Shown: positions 1 to 8,096, numbered from the stretch's first letter. The stretch: 61,126 nt of DNA from a virus (IMGVR_UViG_3300008954_003412:1-61126), one strand, 5' to 3'. Notes: generated from the sequence alone by a model not told the origin. Made by a program: numbers and translations.

Positions 1-492
1 AAATCAGTTGTTGAACTCGGTGTTGCACGGGCTAAAAAAGGTGTTCGAGGCTTAGATCCAGATAGTTTACCTACACCTGATGAGCTTAGACAAAAAAGAG
101 ATGAAGCTATAAAATATATTAAGGAAAAAGCGAAAGAAGCGCAAAAAGCTGCAGAACTCGCGGCTGAGGCAAAGCGCAAGGAAAAGAAGAAGAAGAAGAA
201 GAAGAAGAAGAAGAAGAAAAAGAAAACCACGATGCAGGGGTCGACGGGTGTAGGTGGTAGAGGAGATACCACAGTTACACAAGAACCCACATATGTGCCA
301 GAAGACGAAAAGACTGCGAAAGGCAAAGCTAAAAGAAAAGCAGATCAAGAAGCAGAAGATGAAGCGTATGAAAAAGACTTCGGTTATGATCGGCCGGTCG
401 GTGCTGCCAATGAATCAGTTAATCGTATGGACAACTTACTTGAATCGATCATAGTTAAGAATATAAGCATTGCCAAAAACCTTAAGGAATAA
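1..492 (+). CDS. C-terminal part of an unrecognised Lys/Glu-rich protein (5' end outside window)
   Basis: The frame is open from the first base to a TAA at 490-492, so this is the last 163 codons of a longer gene. The visible part is very hydrophilic. It has a charged, probably helical stretch (about residues 30-62), an uninterrupted run of 14 lysines, a Gly/Thr linker with TTMQGSTG, and an acidic-basic tail ending IAKNLKE. No enzymatic motif is visible. An internal ATG at 232 could be mistaken for the start, but the open frame upstream argues against it. A structural or nucleic-acid-associated phage protein is possible; I do not recognise the family. The next gene starts 3 bases downstream. 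Confidence 0.6.
   Translation, partial: KSVVELGVARAKKGVRGLDPDSLPTPDELRQKRDEAIKYIKEKAKEAQKAAELAAEAKRKEKKKKKKKKKKKKKKTTMQGSTGVGGRGDTTVTQEPTYVPEDEKTAKGKAKRKADQEAEDEAYEKDFGYDRPVGAANESVNRMDNLLESIIVKNISIAKNLKE
184..225 (+). repeat. (AAG)n microsatellite encoding 14 consecutive lysines
   Basis: Eleven AAG codons followed by AAA-AAG-AAA give Lys14 inside the partial gene at the window start. Such tracts are prone to replication slippage and can stall or slip ribosomes. The near-pure AAG use avoids long A runs, which would favour frameshifting more strongly. Confidence 0.9.
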
Positions 493-495
493 AAA

Positions 496-903
496 ATGAA
501 ATTAAATAAGGCAGGACTTAAAAGTCTAATTTTAGAAGAAATGAATAAGATGAAATCTGAATGTGGTGATATGGGCATGCCTCATGATCATGATATGGAA
601 GATTCACAACCTCAACACTCTTTATTGATGCCCGCCGTGTTGGATTTAGCAGGTGGCTGCCCAATTAAAGCAAAAGTTCTAGTGCAAGGTCTGTTAAGTG
701 ATCTAGAAGGTATGCAACCTGATATGATGGATACTGAAGAAGACATGCCCGTTGACTCTCTACCTAATCCTGCAACCTCTGGTGTTATACCTAGCGGTGA
801 TGAGCTGATGGGTGATGAAATTGCTTATATGGAGCAAAAAAAGCCTACCGGTGTTAAAGGACCAGGACACTCTGTAGGGATCTTTGGGCCGGGTTTTAGA
901 TAA
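496..903 (+). CDS. hypothetical phage protein, 135 aa, Met/Asp-rich
   Basis: ATG start just after the TAA of the upstream gene. The first 20 residues (MKLNKAGLKSLILEEMNKMK) form a likely amphipathic helix. An acidic, methionine- and histidine-rich middle follows (MGMPHDHDMEDSQPQHS), then a conserved-looking core with GGCPIKAKVLVQGLL near residues 53-67, then a Gly/Pro-rich tail ending VGIFGPGFR. The two Cys (C23, C55) and several His could bind metal, but no known motif is complete. I do not recognise the family. Co-orientation and the 3-base gap suggest the same transcript as the preceding gene. Confidence 0.55.
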   Translation: MKLNKAGLKSLILEEMNKMKSECGDMGMPHDHDMEDSQPQHSLLMPAVLDLAGGCPIKAKVLVQGLLSDLEGMQPDMMDTEEDMPVDSLPNPATSGVIPSGDELMGDEIAYMEQKKPTGVKGPGHSVGIFGPGFR

Positions 904-957
904 AAAATTATACGTTTCGAAAGCACTGAGTAGAAATAAAATAAGAAAGAATGAAAC

Positions 958-1299
958 TTGCGAAAAACAAACTCTTCATCATCTCACAAAAAACAATCTA
1001 AAATTCTTAAGAAAAAGAATAAAGATAAACAGAGAAAGAAGAAGTCTCTGAATCAGAAGATATCTCTGAAACAAATAGAGAAGCAGGCAATCGCAAGCTT
1101 GAATGCTATTGAGAACTTAATTTCTAGTATTCCTTCGACATGTGTACACTGCGATTCAAAATTTGATAGCAAGAATGATGATCATTTAGATAGATGGAAA
1201 ATGTCTATGTCTGACTCTGGTGTTATTTTAGAGTGTGATCAATGTCAAGGTAAAATAACTAAACCAGACGACTTAAATGACCTTATTAAAGAAAATTAG
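958..1299 (+). CDS. small basic protein with a two-CxxC zinc ribbon, 113 aa
   Basis: A TTG start is the only plausible initiator, because an in-frame TGA lies just upstream at 952. The N-terminal 40 residues are extremely rich in Lys/Ser (KKQSKILKKKNKDKQRKKK). The C-terminal half holds CVHC (about residue 62) and CDQC (about residue 94), the paired knuckles of a zinc ribbon. This architecture fits a small nucleic-acid-binding protein, but the partner is unknown. It overlaps the next small gene by 23 bases. The start codon is the weakest part of the call. Confidence 0.55.
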   Translation: MRKTNSSSSHKKQSKILKKKNKDKQRKKKSLNQKISLKQIEKQAIASLNAIENLISSIPSTCVHCDSKFDSKNDDHLDRWKMSMSDSGVILECDQCQGKITKPDDLNDLIKEN

Positions 1300-1447
1300 A
1301 GTTGATCCCAAGCAAATTGCATCTGATCTTGAAGATATCAAAAAAGAAATAAAGACTTTAAAATCATCGATCAATTTTCTTTTTAAGTCTGCTGTATTTT
1401 TATCATTTTTGGTATCTTTAAATTTATTTCTTTATTTTTTTATTTGA
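1277..1447 (+). CDS. 56-aa single-pass membrane protein
   Basis: A short frame starts with ATG inside the end of the zinc-ribbon gene and stops at TGA 1445-1447. Residues 1-30 are charged and helix-forming (DLEDIKKEIKTLK). Residues 33-56 are almost entirely Phe/Leu/Val/Ile, which is one transmembrane helix ending at the C-terminus. The overlapping start and the clear soluble-then-hydrophobic pattern support a real gene, although no obvious Shine-Dalgarno is present. The next gene (1560) has the same plan, a coiled coil plus C-terminal membrane anchor, so the two could be partners. Function unknown. Confidence 0.5.
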   Translation: MTLLKKIRVDPKQIASDLEDIKKEIKTLKSSINFLFKSAVFLSFLVSLNLFLYFFI

Positions 1448-1518
1448 AAAATAATCTTATATGCAATTCATAGACATTAATTTTAATACCTCAGACAGTA
1501 TACGAATCAATTGAAAAA

Positions 1519-1553
1519 CTCCTTATTGGTTAATATTTAATGATACCAAGGAG
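1519..1553 (+). promoter_or_regulatory. hairpin that can hide the ribosome binding site of the 1560 gene
   Basis: CTCCTT (1519-1524) is complementary to AAGGAG (1548-1553), the Shine-Dalgarno of the gene starting at 1560. GGT (1528-1530) pairs with ACC (1545-1547), leaving a 3-base bulge and a 14-base AT loop. If formed, the hairpin blocks initiation and could act as a translational switch. The pairing is seen directly; regulation is inference. Confidence 0.4.
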
Positions 1554-1559
1554 TAATAT

Positions 1560-2015
1560 ATGTCTGAACATGAAAACGCAGTACTTTCAAAACTTATGCA
1601 AATTGAGTCAAAGCTCAATTCTTCGCACGTGCTTAACGGAGGCTTTGAAAAGCTTGTACAAGATGTCCAGCATACAAATTTACAGATATCAGAAATGAAA
1701 AACTCACTTGATGCTATGAATTCTACAATTAACGATCCGGAGTCTGGTGTAAGATCTAGAGTAAGAGATTTAGAGTCAGAATCCCAGAGGCGATGGTCTT
1801 TTGTTCAAGAAGCAAAAGTCAAAATGGAAGAATTCGAAGAGCTTTTAGCATGGAAAAAAGAAGCCGAAGACCAGATCGATATGATATCAGATCACAATCT
1901 TGAACTAGACCGACTCAAGATATGGCAGGCAAACTTTAGCAAGATTCAATGGCTTTTTGGTAGTACAATTGCTGCGCTATTGATTAAGATGATTACGTCA
2001 GCTTTATTACCCTAG
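1560..2015 (+). CDS. coiled-coil protein with C-terminal membrane anchor, 151 aa
   Basis: ATG preceded at good spacing by AAGGAG. Residues 1-120 are heptad-like and charged (for example VQDVQHTNLQISEMKNSLDA, then MEEFEELLAWKKEAEDQID) and predict a long coiled coil. Residues about 129-150 (WLFGSTIAALLIKMITSALL) form a hydrophobic tail anchor. This plan is common in small phage membrane proteins such as spanin-like or membrane-remodelling proteins, but no lysis partner is nearby. It ends 6 bases before the YeaH-like gene and probably shares its transcript. Function unknown. Confidence 0.6.
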   Translation: MSEHENAVLSKLMQIESKLNSSHVLNGGFEKLVQDVQHTNLQISEMKNSLDAMNSTINDPESGVRSRVRDLESESQRRWSFVQEAKVKMEEFEELLAWKKEAEDQIDMISDHNLELDRLKIWQANFSKIQWLFGSTIAALLIKMITSALLP

Positions 2016-2021
2016 GTTTTT

Positions 2022-3194
2022 ATGAGTACTTTCCGGAAACATAAATCAATTGCAGACAGATCTGCGTCAGATCGTTCCCGTCATAAGCAAAAGATAGAAA
2101 AAGCTCTCAAAGAAGGTATCAAAGATATCGTCGCTGAAGAGTCTATCATCGGCCAAGACGGAAAGAAAAAAATTCGAATTCCAGTCAAAGGAATTAAAGA
2201 ATATCAATTTATCTACGGAGATAATTCTAAAAAAGTAGGATCAGCCCCCGGAAAAGATATTAAACGCGGCCAAAAGATTGCAGAAGACAAAGAAGGTAAA
2301 AAGCCCGGAAACAAACCCGGCGATCAGCCCGGTGAAGAATATTATGATGTAGAGATTACTCTAGAAGAACTAGCTGAGTATTTATTTAATGATCTTGAGC
2401 TTCCAGATCTAGATAAAAAGAAATTTAAATTTCTGTCAGCAGACCAGTATCGAAGAAAAGGAATTAGAACTAAAGGTATTCGACCTCGCCTTTCAAAAAA
2501 AGAAACTCTTAGGCAGAAAATTCGACGAAAGAAAATAGCTCAAAAATCCGGATCATGCATCGAAGAAGAAGATGAAAGATTTCCTTTTCATGAAAATGAC
2601 TTAAGGTACAAGCATTTCAAGCTCAAAGACTCAGAGATATCATCAGCTGCTATATTCTTTATCATGGATATATCAGGTTCAATGAGTACTGCAAAGAAGT
2701 TTATTGCTCGTAGTTTCTTTTTTCTTTTATATCAATTCCTTCGTCACAAATACGAAAATGTTGAAGTAGTATTTATTGCTCATACAACAACAGCAAAAGA
2801 GGTTTCTGAAAACGATTTCTTTACTTTATCCCCATCTGGTGGGACATTTATTTCGCCTGCAATTAATCTAGCTCTTGATATTGTTGAAAAAAGATATCAT
2901 CCGAGCAATTGGAATATCTATTCTTTTCACTGCTCAGACGGTGATAACTGGTCAGAAGATGAGCAAAAAGCACTTGATGCCTCACGAAAATTAAAAAATA
3001 TAAGCCAACTATATTCATTTTGCGAAATTGATCCAAATTCTGAATCTTCGCAATGGCGCCAAGGCGAAAATTCTAGAATGTACGAATTATATGAGTCGCT
3101 AGCTGATAAAAAATTCAAGCTTGTTCATTTGGTTAATTCTAAAGATATTTGGCCATCATTTAAGCGTCTCTTCGGAGGAAGGTTAAATTCATGA
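2022..3194 (+). CDS. yeaH: DUF444 / YeaH-YhbH family protein with von Willebrand A-like domain
   Basis: 390 aa; the E. coli YeaH homologue is about 427. The N-terminus is basic. A Gly/Pro/Lys-rich linker (KPGNKPGDQPGEE) precedes the family's conserved acidic region (TLEELAEYLFNDLELPDL). The vWA-like domain begins near residue 210 with the metal-site motif D216-x-S218-x-S220 in FIMDISGSM, followed by NVEVVFIAH, the GGT segment and the family signature CSDGDNWSEDE. In bacteria YeaH acts with the kinase PrkA (YeaG) and SpoVR (YcgB) in stationary-phase and starvation responses. Both partners follow directly here, the next gene overlapping by ATGA, so this is a complete operon. Confidence 0.92.
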   Translation: MSTFRKHKSIADRSASDRSRHKQKIEKALKEGIKDIVAEESIIGQDGKKKIRIPVKGIKEYQFIYGDNSKKVGSAPGKDIKRGQKIAEDKEGKKPGNKPGDQPGEEYYDVEITLEELAEYLFNDLELPDLDKKKFKFLSADQYRRKGIRTKGIRPRLSKKETLRQKIRRKKIAQKSGSCIEEEDERFPFHENDLRYKHFKLKDSEISSAAIFFIMDISGSMSTAKKFIARSFFFLLYQFLRHKYENVEVVFIAHTTTAKEVSENDFFTLSPSGGTFISPAINLALDIVEKRYHPSNWNIYSFHCSDGDNWSEDEQKALDASRKLKNISQLYSFCEIDPNSESSQWRQGENSRMYELYESLADKKFKLVHLVNSKDIWPSFKRLFGGRLNS

Positions 3195-4501
3195 GTTGGA
3201 CATTTGATGATCTCACTGGGTGGGATGAAAAAATTGTTAAGATAGCCAAGGCATATAAGCTTGATTGGCACCCAATCGATTATGAGGTATGTGATTATCA
3301 CGACATGATCGGATATATGGCATACACAGGCATGCCGACGCACTATCAGCATTGGTCATACGGAAAATCATTTGAAAGAACACATACCATGTATAACATG
3401 GGAATGGAAGGTCTTCCATATGAGATGATTATTAATTCTAATCCTTCTATTGCTTACCTTATGACAGAGAATGAACTTCCATTGCAAGTCATGATTATGG
3501 CACATTGTGTTGGGCACTCTGATTTCTTTAAAAATAATCGAATGTTTAAGCATACAGATCCTGATAATGTGATTAGTAGATTTCGAAATGCTGCTAAAAG
3601 AATTAAGAAGTATGTTGAAAATCCCAATATTGGAATTAATAATGTTGAAAGAATTATTGATGCATGTCATGCATTAAAATACCACAACTATAGAGAGTTT
3701 GGTATCAAAAGAATGTCGCCAGAAGAGACAAGACAAAAATATGTTGATCTTTACAACAAAGATCCGAAAAAATTGCCAGAAGACTTTGATATAAACAGAG
3801 TTCCGCTAGAGCCCGATTATGATATTCTTGGATTCGTAGCTAGTAATTCCCGAAACCTTGAAGTATGGGAAAGAGATGTAATCAACATAGTCAGAGAAGA
3901 AGCGAGATACTTTATGCCTCAAGCAATGACTAAAATCATGAATGAGGGCTGGGCATCGTTTTGGCATTATAAAATTATGTCAGAAATTACCGACTTACCA
4001 CAGGAATTCCACCTATCGTTTCTCAAGAATCATAATCAGGTCCTTCGTCCAATGGTTGGAAGAATTAATCCTTACCATCTTGGCTTTACTATTTTCAATT
4101 GGATTCATGAAAACAAAGGTCTAGATGAATGCTTCTTAGCTAGAACTGTTCACAATGATGAGTCATTTATTAGAACTTACCTCAATAAAGAAATTTGTGA
4201 AGAACTAAATCTATTTTCATATTCTAAAAAGAAAAAGAAATGGACCATCGATGATATCTCTGATGAAGACGGTTGGAAACAAATTAGAGAAGATTTAATA
4301 AAAACTGTTGGTCTTAATTCGCTACCTAATATTTATATTAAAGAACTAAGAAAAGATTACACGCTTGTATTGGAGCATGAACACGACGGTCGCGACCTAG
4401 ATTTAGATTATGCACATAATGTTTGTGAGCATCTTATCGATCTTTGGGGTGACGACTTTAAATTCTTTACTATTATCGAAGATGAGCCTTTCGAGTTTTA
4501 A
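3191..4501 (+). CDS. spoVR: SpoVR / YcgB family protein
   Basis: 436 aa; E. coli YcgB is about 510. The hallmark block is present in the first 120 residues: a YHDMIGYMAYTGMPTHYQHW-type segment, then YGKSFE, MGMEGLPYEMIINSNPSIAYLM and the His-rich MAHCVGHSDFFKNN. NEGWASFWHY and the EFHLSFLKNH and NPYHLGFTIF blocks follow. The biochemical activity of SpoVR proteins is not settled; in bacteria they occur with PrkA and YeaH/YhbH. ATG overlaps the yeaH stop (ATGA), implying translational coupling. No truncation or damaged motif is seen, so the gene looks functional. Confidence 0.93.
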   Translation: MSWTFDDLTGWDEKIVKIAKAYKLDWHPIDYEVCDYHDMIGYMAYTGMPTHYQHWSYGKSFERTHTMYNMGMEGLPYEMIINSNPSIAYLMTENELPLQVMIMAHCVGHSDFFKNNRMFKHTDPDNVISRFRNAAKRIKKYVENPNIGINNVERIIDACHALKYHNYREFGIKRMSPEETRQKYVDLYNKDPKKLPEDFDINRVPLEPDYDILGFVASNSRNLEVWERDVINIVREEARYFMPQAMTKIMNEGWASFWHYKIMSEITDLPQEFHLSFLKNHNQVLRPMVGRINPYHLGFTIFNWIHENKGLDECFLARTVHNDESFIRTYLNKEICEELNLFSYSKKKKKWTIDDISDEDGWKQIREDLIKTVGLNSLPNIYIKELRKDYTLVLEHEHDGRDLDLDYAHNVCEHLIDLWGDDFKFFTIIEDEPFEF

Positions 4502-4516
4502 ACTCCTACATATATT

Positions 4517-4526
4517 TGTGTATTAT
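4517..4526 (+). promoter_or_regulatory. candidate promoter element TGTGTATTAT upstream of prkA
   Basis: In the 46-base gap between spoVR and prkA. The same decamer (with W at position 8) occurs at 11781 and 39781, also in gaps just upstream of genes. It contains a TATTAT -10-like hexamer. No clear -35 or T4-late box is paired with it at this copy, so it is weaker than the other two. Confidence 0.35.
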
Positions 4527-4547
4527 TAACCATAATCGGAGCGATTG

Positions 4548-6479
4548 ATGTCAAAATCAAAATTTGCTGATCTAATCAGCGGTCAAAGAAAAGAGAAAAA
4601 GCAAAAGTCATTCAAGGGTACATTTCTTCAATATCTAGAAGAAGTTGAAAAAAACCCAGGAGCAGCTAGTCTAGCGCATAAACGCCTCTATAGCGTGCTA
4701 GCTAAAGACGGAATTGATGTTTTAGATGAATCTAGTGAAAGATGTAGAACTCTTTTTGATAGTGAGAAAATTAAAGTATATGATTATTTTAAGCCTCACT
4801 TCTTTGGAATGGAAAGATCTTTAGCAAAGATTATGAGATACTTGAAGTCTGCGTCAATGAAAGGCGAAGAGAGTCGACAAGTATTGTTACTCCTTGGCCC
4901 GGTAGGCGCCGGAAAATCTGCGCTAATTGAGCATATTAAGCGTGCGCTCGAATCTGCTCCGCATGTTTACAGCTTAGAAGGTTGCCCAATTAGAGAAGAG
5001 CCTTTACATTTACTGCCACGATCACTTCGTGAAAAATTTGAAGAGCTACTCGGTGTAAAAATTGAAGGCGATCTTTGTCCTGTCTGCCGGCATAGACTTC
5101 TAGAAGAGTTTGATGGAAAATATGAAAAGTTCCCTGTAATTCAAAAATCATTTTCAGTTAGAGGACGCCGCGGAATCGGTGTTGTTCCACCCGTTGATGC
5201 AAATACACAAGATACATCGATACTCATAGGCTCTGAGGATATTTCAAAGCTTGATCTTTATCCAGAGGATGATCCAAGAGTTTTGTCACTTAACGGTGCA
5301 TTCAATGTTGGCAATCGTGGTATTGTAGAGTTTGTTGAGGTCTTTAAGAATGAAATTGAATTCCTTCACACTATGATTACAGCAACGCAAGAAAAGGCAG
5401 TGCCTTCACCCGGAAAAGGGCCAATGATTTATTTCGATGGTGTTATTCTTGCGCACTGCAATGAGGCTGAGTGGAATAAGTTTAAGTCAACCCATACTAA
5501 CGAAGCTATCTTAGATCGTATTGTTCGTGTTAACGTTCCTTATTGTCTTGAACTAGATGAAGAAGTTAAAATCTATAAAAAGATGCTCGGGCTTTCTGAC
5601 TTTGATGCTCACATTGCGCCCCATACCATCGAAGTAGCCTCAATGTTCTCAGTTATGACCCGTCTTAAGCCTTCCGGTAAGGTTGATCCGCTAGTTAAGA
5701 TGAAGATTTATAACGGTGATAATATCATTGAAAAGGGCCGCGTAAAGAAGGTTGACATCAAGGATCTTCGTGAGGAAGTTAGAGATGAAGGAATGACCGG
5801 AATCTCAACAAGATTCATTATGAAGGCAATCGATTCTGCAGTCACAGATTCAGACAGCAATATGGTTACGCCTATTTCTGTAAGGGACTCTCTGATTAAA
5901 CAGGTGAAGGACCAGATCATAGATGAGGAAGCTCGTGAGCGTTACCTTGAGTATCTCCAAAAAACCTTGCACGAGGAATATATGAGAATCCTTGAAAAGG
6001 AAATAACAAAAGCATTTGTTAGCGCGTATGATGAGCAGGCTGAATCATTGTTTGACAATTATCTTGATCATGCTGAAGCATATGTTAACAAGACACGAGT
6101 CAAAGACAGTGTTACTCGTGAAGAAATGGATCCTGATGAGAACTTCATGAAGTCAATTGAAGAAAACATCGGAATCACAGGCTCAGCAAGAGACGGATTC
6201 AGAGCAGATGTTACAACATATATGTTTACTCTCCTTCGCTCCGGAGAAAAGATGAGCTGGAAAGCTTATGGCCCTCTAAAAGAGGCAATTGAGAATAAAT
6301 TGATGGCATCTGTCAAAGATATGTCAAGAATCGTTACTAAATCTAAGTCACGTGATAACAAGCAAAAGAAGAAATATAACGAAATGGTTGAAACGCTTAT
6401 TAATGATTACGGATATAACGAAGATTCTGCAGAAGAAGTAATTAAGTTTGCGGCAAATAACTTGTGGCGCGATAGCTAA
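4548..6479 (+). CDS. prkA: PrkA / YeaG family AAA+ serine protein kinase
   Basis: 643 aa from the ATG at 4548 (a TTG lies one codon upstream, but the SD CGGAG fits the ATG). This is essentially the same length as E. coli YeaG (about 644). The AAA+ P-loop GPVGAGKS is at residues 117-124. A CxxC pair (C177, C180) follows within CPVCRHRL, then SLNGAFNVGNRGIVEFVEVFK and FDGVILAHCNEAEW, the conserved family blocks. The C-terminal PrkA domain occupies roughly residues 390-640. PrkA proteins are AAA+ kinases reported to phosphorylate serine and to act in stress adaptation. It completes a YeaH-SpoVR-PrkA cassette. A 46-base gap with a promoter-like motif could allow separate expression. Confidence 0.94.
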   Translation: MSKSKFADLISGQRKEKKQKSFKGTFLQYLEEVEKNPGAASLAHKRLYSVLAKDGIDVLDESSERCRTLFDSEKIKVYDYFKPHFFGMERSLAKIMRYLKSASMKGEESRQVLLLLGPVGAGKSALIEHIKRALESAPHVYSLEGCPIREEPLHLLPRSLREKFEELLGVKIEGDLCPVCRHRLLEEFDGKYEKFPVIQKSFSVRGRRGIGVVPPVDANTQDTSILIGSEDISKLDLYPEDDPRVLSLNGAFNVGNRGIVEFVEVFKNEIEFLHTMITATQEKAVPSPGKGPMIYFDGVILAHCNEAEWNKFKSTHTNEAILDRIVRVNVPYCLELDEEVKIYKKMLGLSDFDAHIAPHTIEVASMFSVMTRLKPSGKVDPLVKMKIYNGDNIIEKGRVKKVDIKDLREEVRDEGMTGISTRFIMKAIDSAVTDSDSNMVTPISVRDSLIKQVKDQIIDEEARERYLEYLQKTLHEEYMRILEKEITKAFVSAYDEQAESLFDNYLDHAEAYVNKTRVKDSVTREEMDPDENFMKSIEENIGITGSARDGFRADVTTYMFTLLRSGEKMSWKAYGPLKEAIENKLMASVKDMSRIVTKSKSRDNKQKKKYNEMVETLINDYGYNEDSAEEVIKFAANNLWRDS

Positions 6480-6493
6480 AAAAAGATAGGTTT

Positions 6494-7855
6494 ATGAAAT
6501 CTAAGGTTGTCTCTAATGAAAGTTTTACTACTGAGGTAAAGAACTTTCTTCGAAAGATATTAATTTTAATTAACTCACAACAGGCAAAGCAAAAAGTTGC
6601 ATTTTTAATATCAAATTCGCCAAGAACGTCTTCAAGTCCCCTGCTGATGTTGACAACATATCAGCCTGAAAACAGAACTGAAAACATTGTTAAGCAGCTA
6701 ATAATTCAAGAAGCATTTAAGCTAGAAAAGAATCATGCATTTTCAGCCCCTATAATGATAAATTATTTAAAATACTTTTATGAGCTAATGGAACGGCTTG
6801 AAAAGACAAAAACACCACAGAGTAAAATTGACAGCATACTTTCTTGTAAGCTTGATAATCTTTTAGTAGATATTCAAAGCTCACTATCTAGGCCTACAAT
6901 GAAAGATTTGAGTCTGTTTTTTGATAACCAATATGATAAAAAAACAAAATCTTTAATTTTTGAAATCTTAAAATTGGCAGGTCCAGCAGGTAAGATAAAT
7001 TTTAATCATGAAAATATAAATCAGACGATTATCGAATCAAGAATGAAGTATTCATTTGATATAAAGCCTGATGAAAATATTATGATTTTAAATAAGCTTA
7101 AATGGAAGAGGAGTAACGTATCTACTGTTGCAATGGAAAGATTTATTGAAAATGTTTCTGAAATTGATATTATTTTAAACGAGGCATCTAAAAAGAAAAC
7201 CCCTCTTTTGATTTTGTGTCTAGGATATTCTCAAGAAGTTATTTCAACTATAGTTTTGAATAATAAAAGAAAAACATTTGACGTAATGATAGCTACACCC
7301 TGTAAAGACGCAGATGCAATGAATGATCTTACAGATATGACAACTATATTTGGAACTCCATTTCACGGATATCAAACTGGGCCAATCTCATCAATTTTTT
7401 CCCCGGAAGACTTAGATGTAACATGTGAAGAAATTTCAATACTACCTAAAAATATTTTTATTAAAAACAGCAAATCATTTAATGCGGTTCAACAAAGATT
7501 GAAAAGGCTTCAAGATCGCCTAGGCGATCATAATGTTGGCAGTGCTTTGGGTGATAACACTCTAATGGATGATTATTTGCGTCGAAGAATTGAATGCCTA
7601 ACTAGTCATCAAGTAAGAGTCACTCTTCCAGAAGAAAATGCTCAAAAGAAATTTAGCTCTATAGAAAAGATTGATGAAGCTCTCCGAGCTGCTAAATCAA
7701 TAATAAAATATGGAATTATTGATTTTAAAAACAGAGATAACATCGTTGAAAGCGGCGTTTATAACGCAGCTTCTGTTTACCTAGGGATCAAATTTGGTTA
7801 TAAATTATCTAAACAGATACTGTCAATAAAAAATGCAATAATTTTTGACACTTAA
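6494..7855 (+). CDS. degenerate GroEL/Cpn60-like chaperonin lacking the ATP-binding motif
   Basis: 453 aa versus about 548 in GroEL. By eye it follows GroEL from residue 15 to the end. Residues 62-75 match the helix before DGTTT, 137-190 the intermediate domain, and 222-290 the apical domain (TPLLIL, then EVISTIVLNN, ATPCKDADAMNDL, GTPF, against GKPLLI, EALATLVVNT, APGFGDRRKAML, GGT). KIDEALRAAK at 392-401 matches RVEDALHATR, and NAASV at 424-428 matches the C-terminal helix. The DGTTT nucleotide motif is replaced by HAFSAP (81-86). The Gly-rich GGG loop and about 75 equatorial residues after it are missing. It should therefore not hydrolyse ATP, while apical hydrophobic positions remain. It follows prkA by 14 bases. 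A substrate-holding or host-chaperonin-modulating role is inference. Confidence 0.75.
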   Translation: MKSKVVSNESFTTEVKNFLRKILILINSQQAKQKVAFLISNSPRTSSSPLLMLTTYQPENRTENIVKQLIIQEAFKLEKNHAFSAPIMINYLKYFYELMERLEKTKTPQSKIDSILSCKLDNLLVDIQSSLSRPTMKDLSLFFDNQYDKKTKSLIFEILKLAGPAGKINFNHENINQTIIESRMKYSFDIKPDENIMILNKLKWKRSNVSTVAMERFIENVSEIDIILNEASKKKTPLLILCLGYSQEVISTIVLNNKRKTFDVMIATPCKDADAMNDLTDMTTIFGTPFHGYQTGPISSIFSPEDLDVTCEEISILPKNIFIKNSKSFNAVQQRLKRLQDRLGDHNVGSALGDNTLMDDYLRRRIECLTSHQVRVTLPEENAQKKFSSIEKIDEALRAAKSIIKYGIIDFKNRDNIVESGVYNAASVYLGIKFGYKLSKQILSIKNAIIFDT

Positions 7856-7867
7856 AAGGAGAAGAAT

Positions 7868-8089
7868 ATGAGTATGCAAAATGATGTTACACATAGCGTT
7901 AAAATGCTAATAGAGGGAATCAAGCCCTTAGTTGAGAAAAATATCAAAACCGCCGTAAGGCAAAATATGCTTACTATTGATGAGCAAAAGATTCCAGGAA
8001 TTTGTAGACTAATAAATGATACCATCGATCAAGGCCTTGTCGAAGGTTCAGATTTACTTATTAATACTTTGAAGCAGTACAGCAAATAG
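7868..8089 (+). CDS. hypothetical helical protein, 73 aa
   Basis: ATG with a strong upstream AAAGGAGAAG. The sequence is predicted mostly alpha-helical with alternating hydrophobic and charged residues (KMLIEGIKPLVEKNIKTAV, then IPGICRLINDTIDQGL). It has one Cys and no signal peptide or membrane segment. Its position directly after the chaperonin-like gene, 12 bases away, suggests a shared transcript and perhaps a small partner. It lacks the GroES mobile loop and beta-barrel pattern, so I do not call it a co-chaperonin. Family not recognised. Confidence 0.55.
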   Translation: MSMQNDVTHSVKMLIEGIKPLVEKNIKTAVRQNMLTIDEQKIPGICRLINDTIDQGLVEGSDLLINTLKQYSK

Positions 8090-8096
8090 TTTAAAA

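Noticed and set aside
67-348. Reverse frame with a poly-leucine run at the window start
   Set aside because: The leucines are the complement of the AAG lysine tract; the forward frame is open across it.
4503-4541. CTCC/GGAG pairing before prkA as an RBS-hiding hairpin
   Set aside because: Only four base pairs that cannot be extended, with a loop of about 30 bases.
7868-8089. GroES-like co-chaperonin next to the chaperonin relic
   Set aside because: The 73-aa protein is helical and lacks the GroES beta-barrel and mobile-loop pattern.
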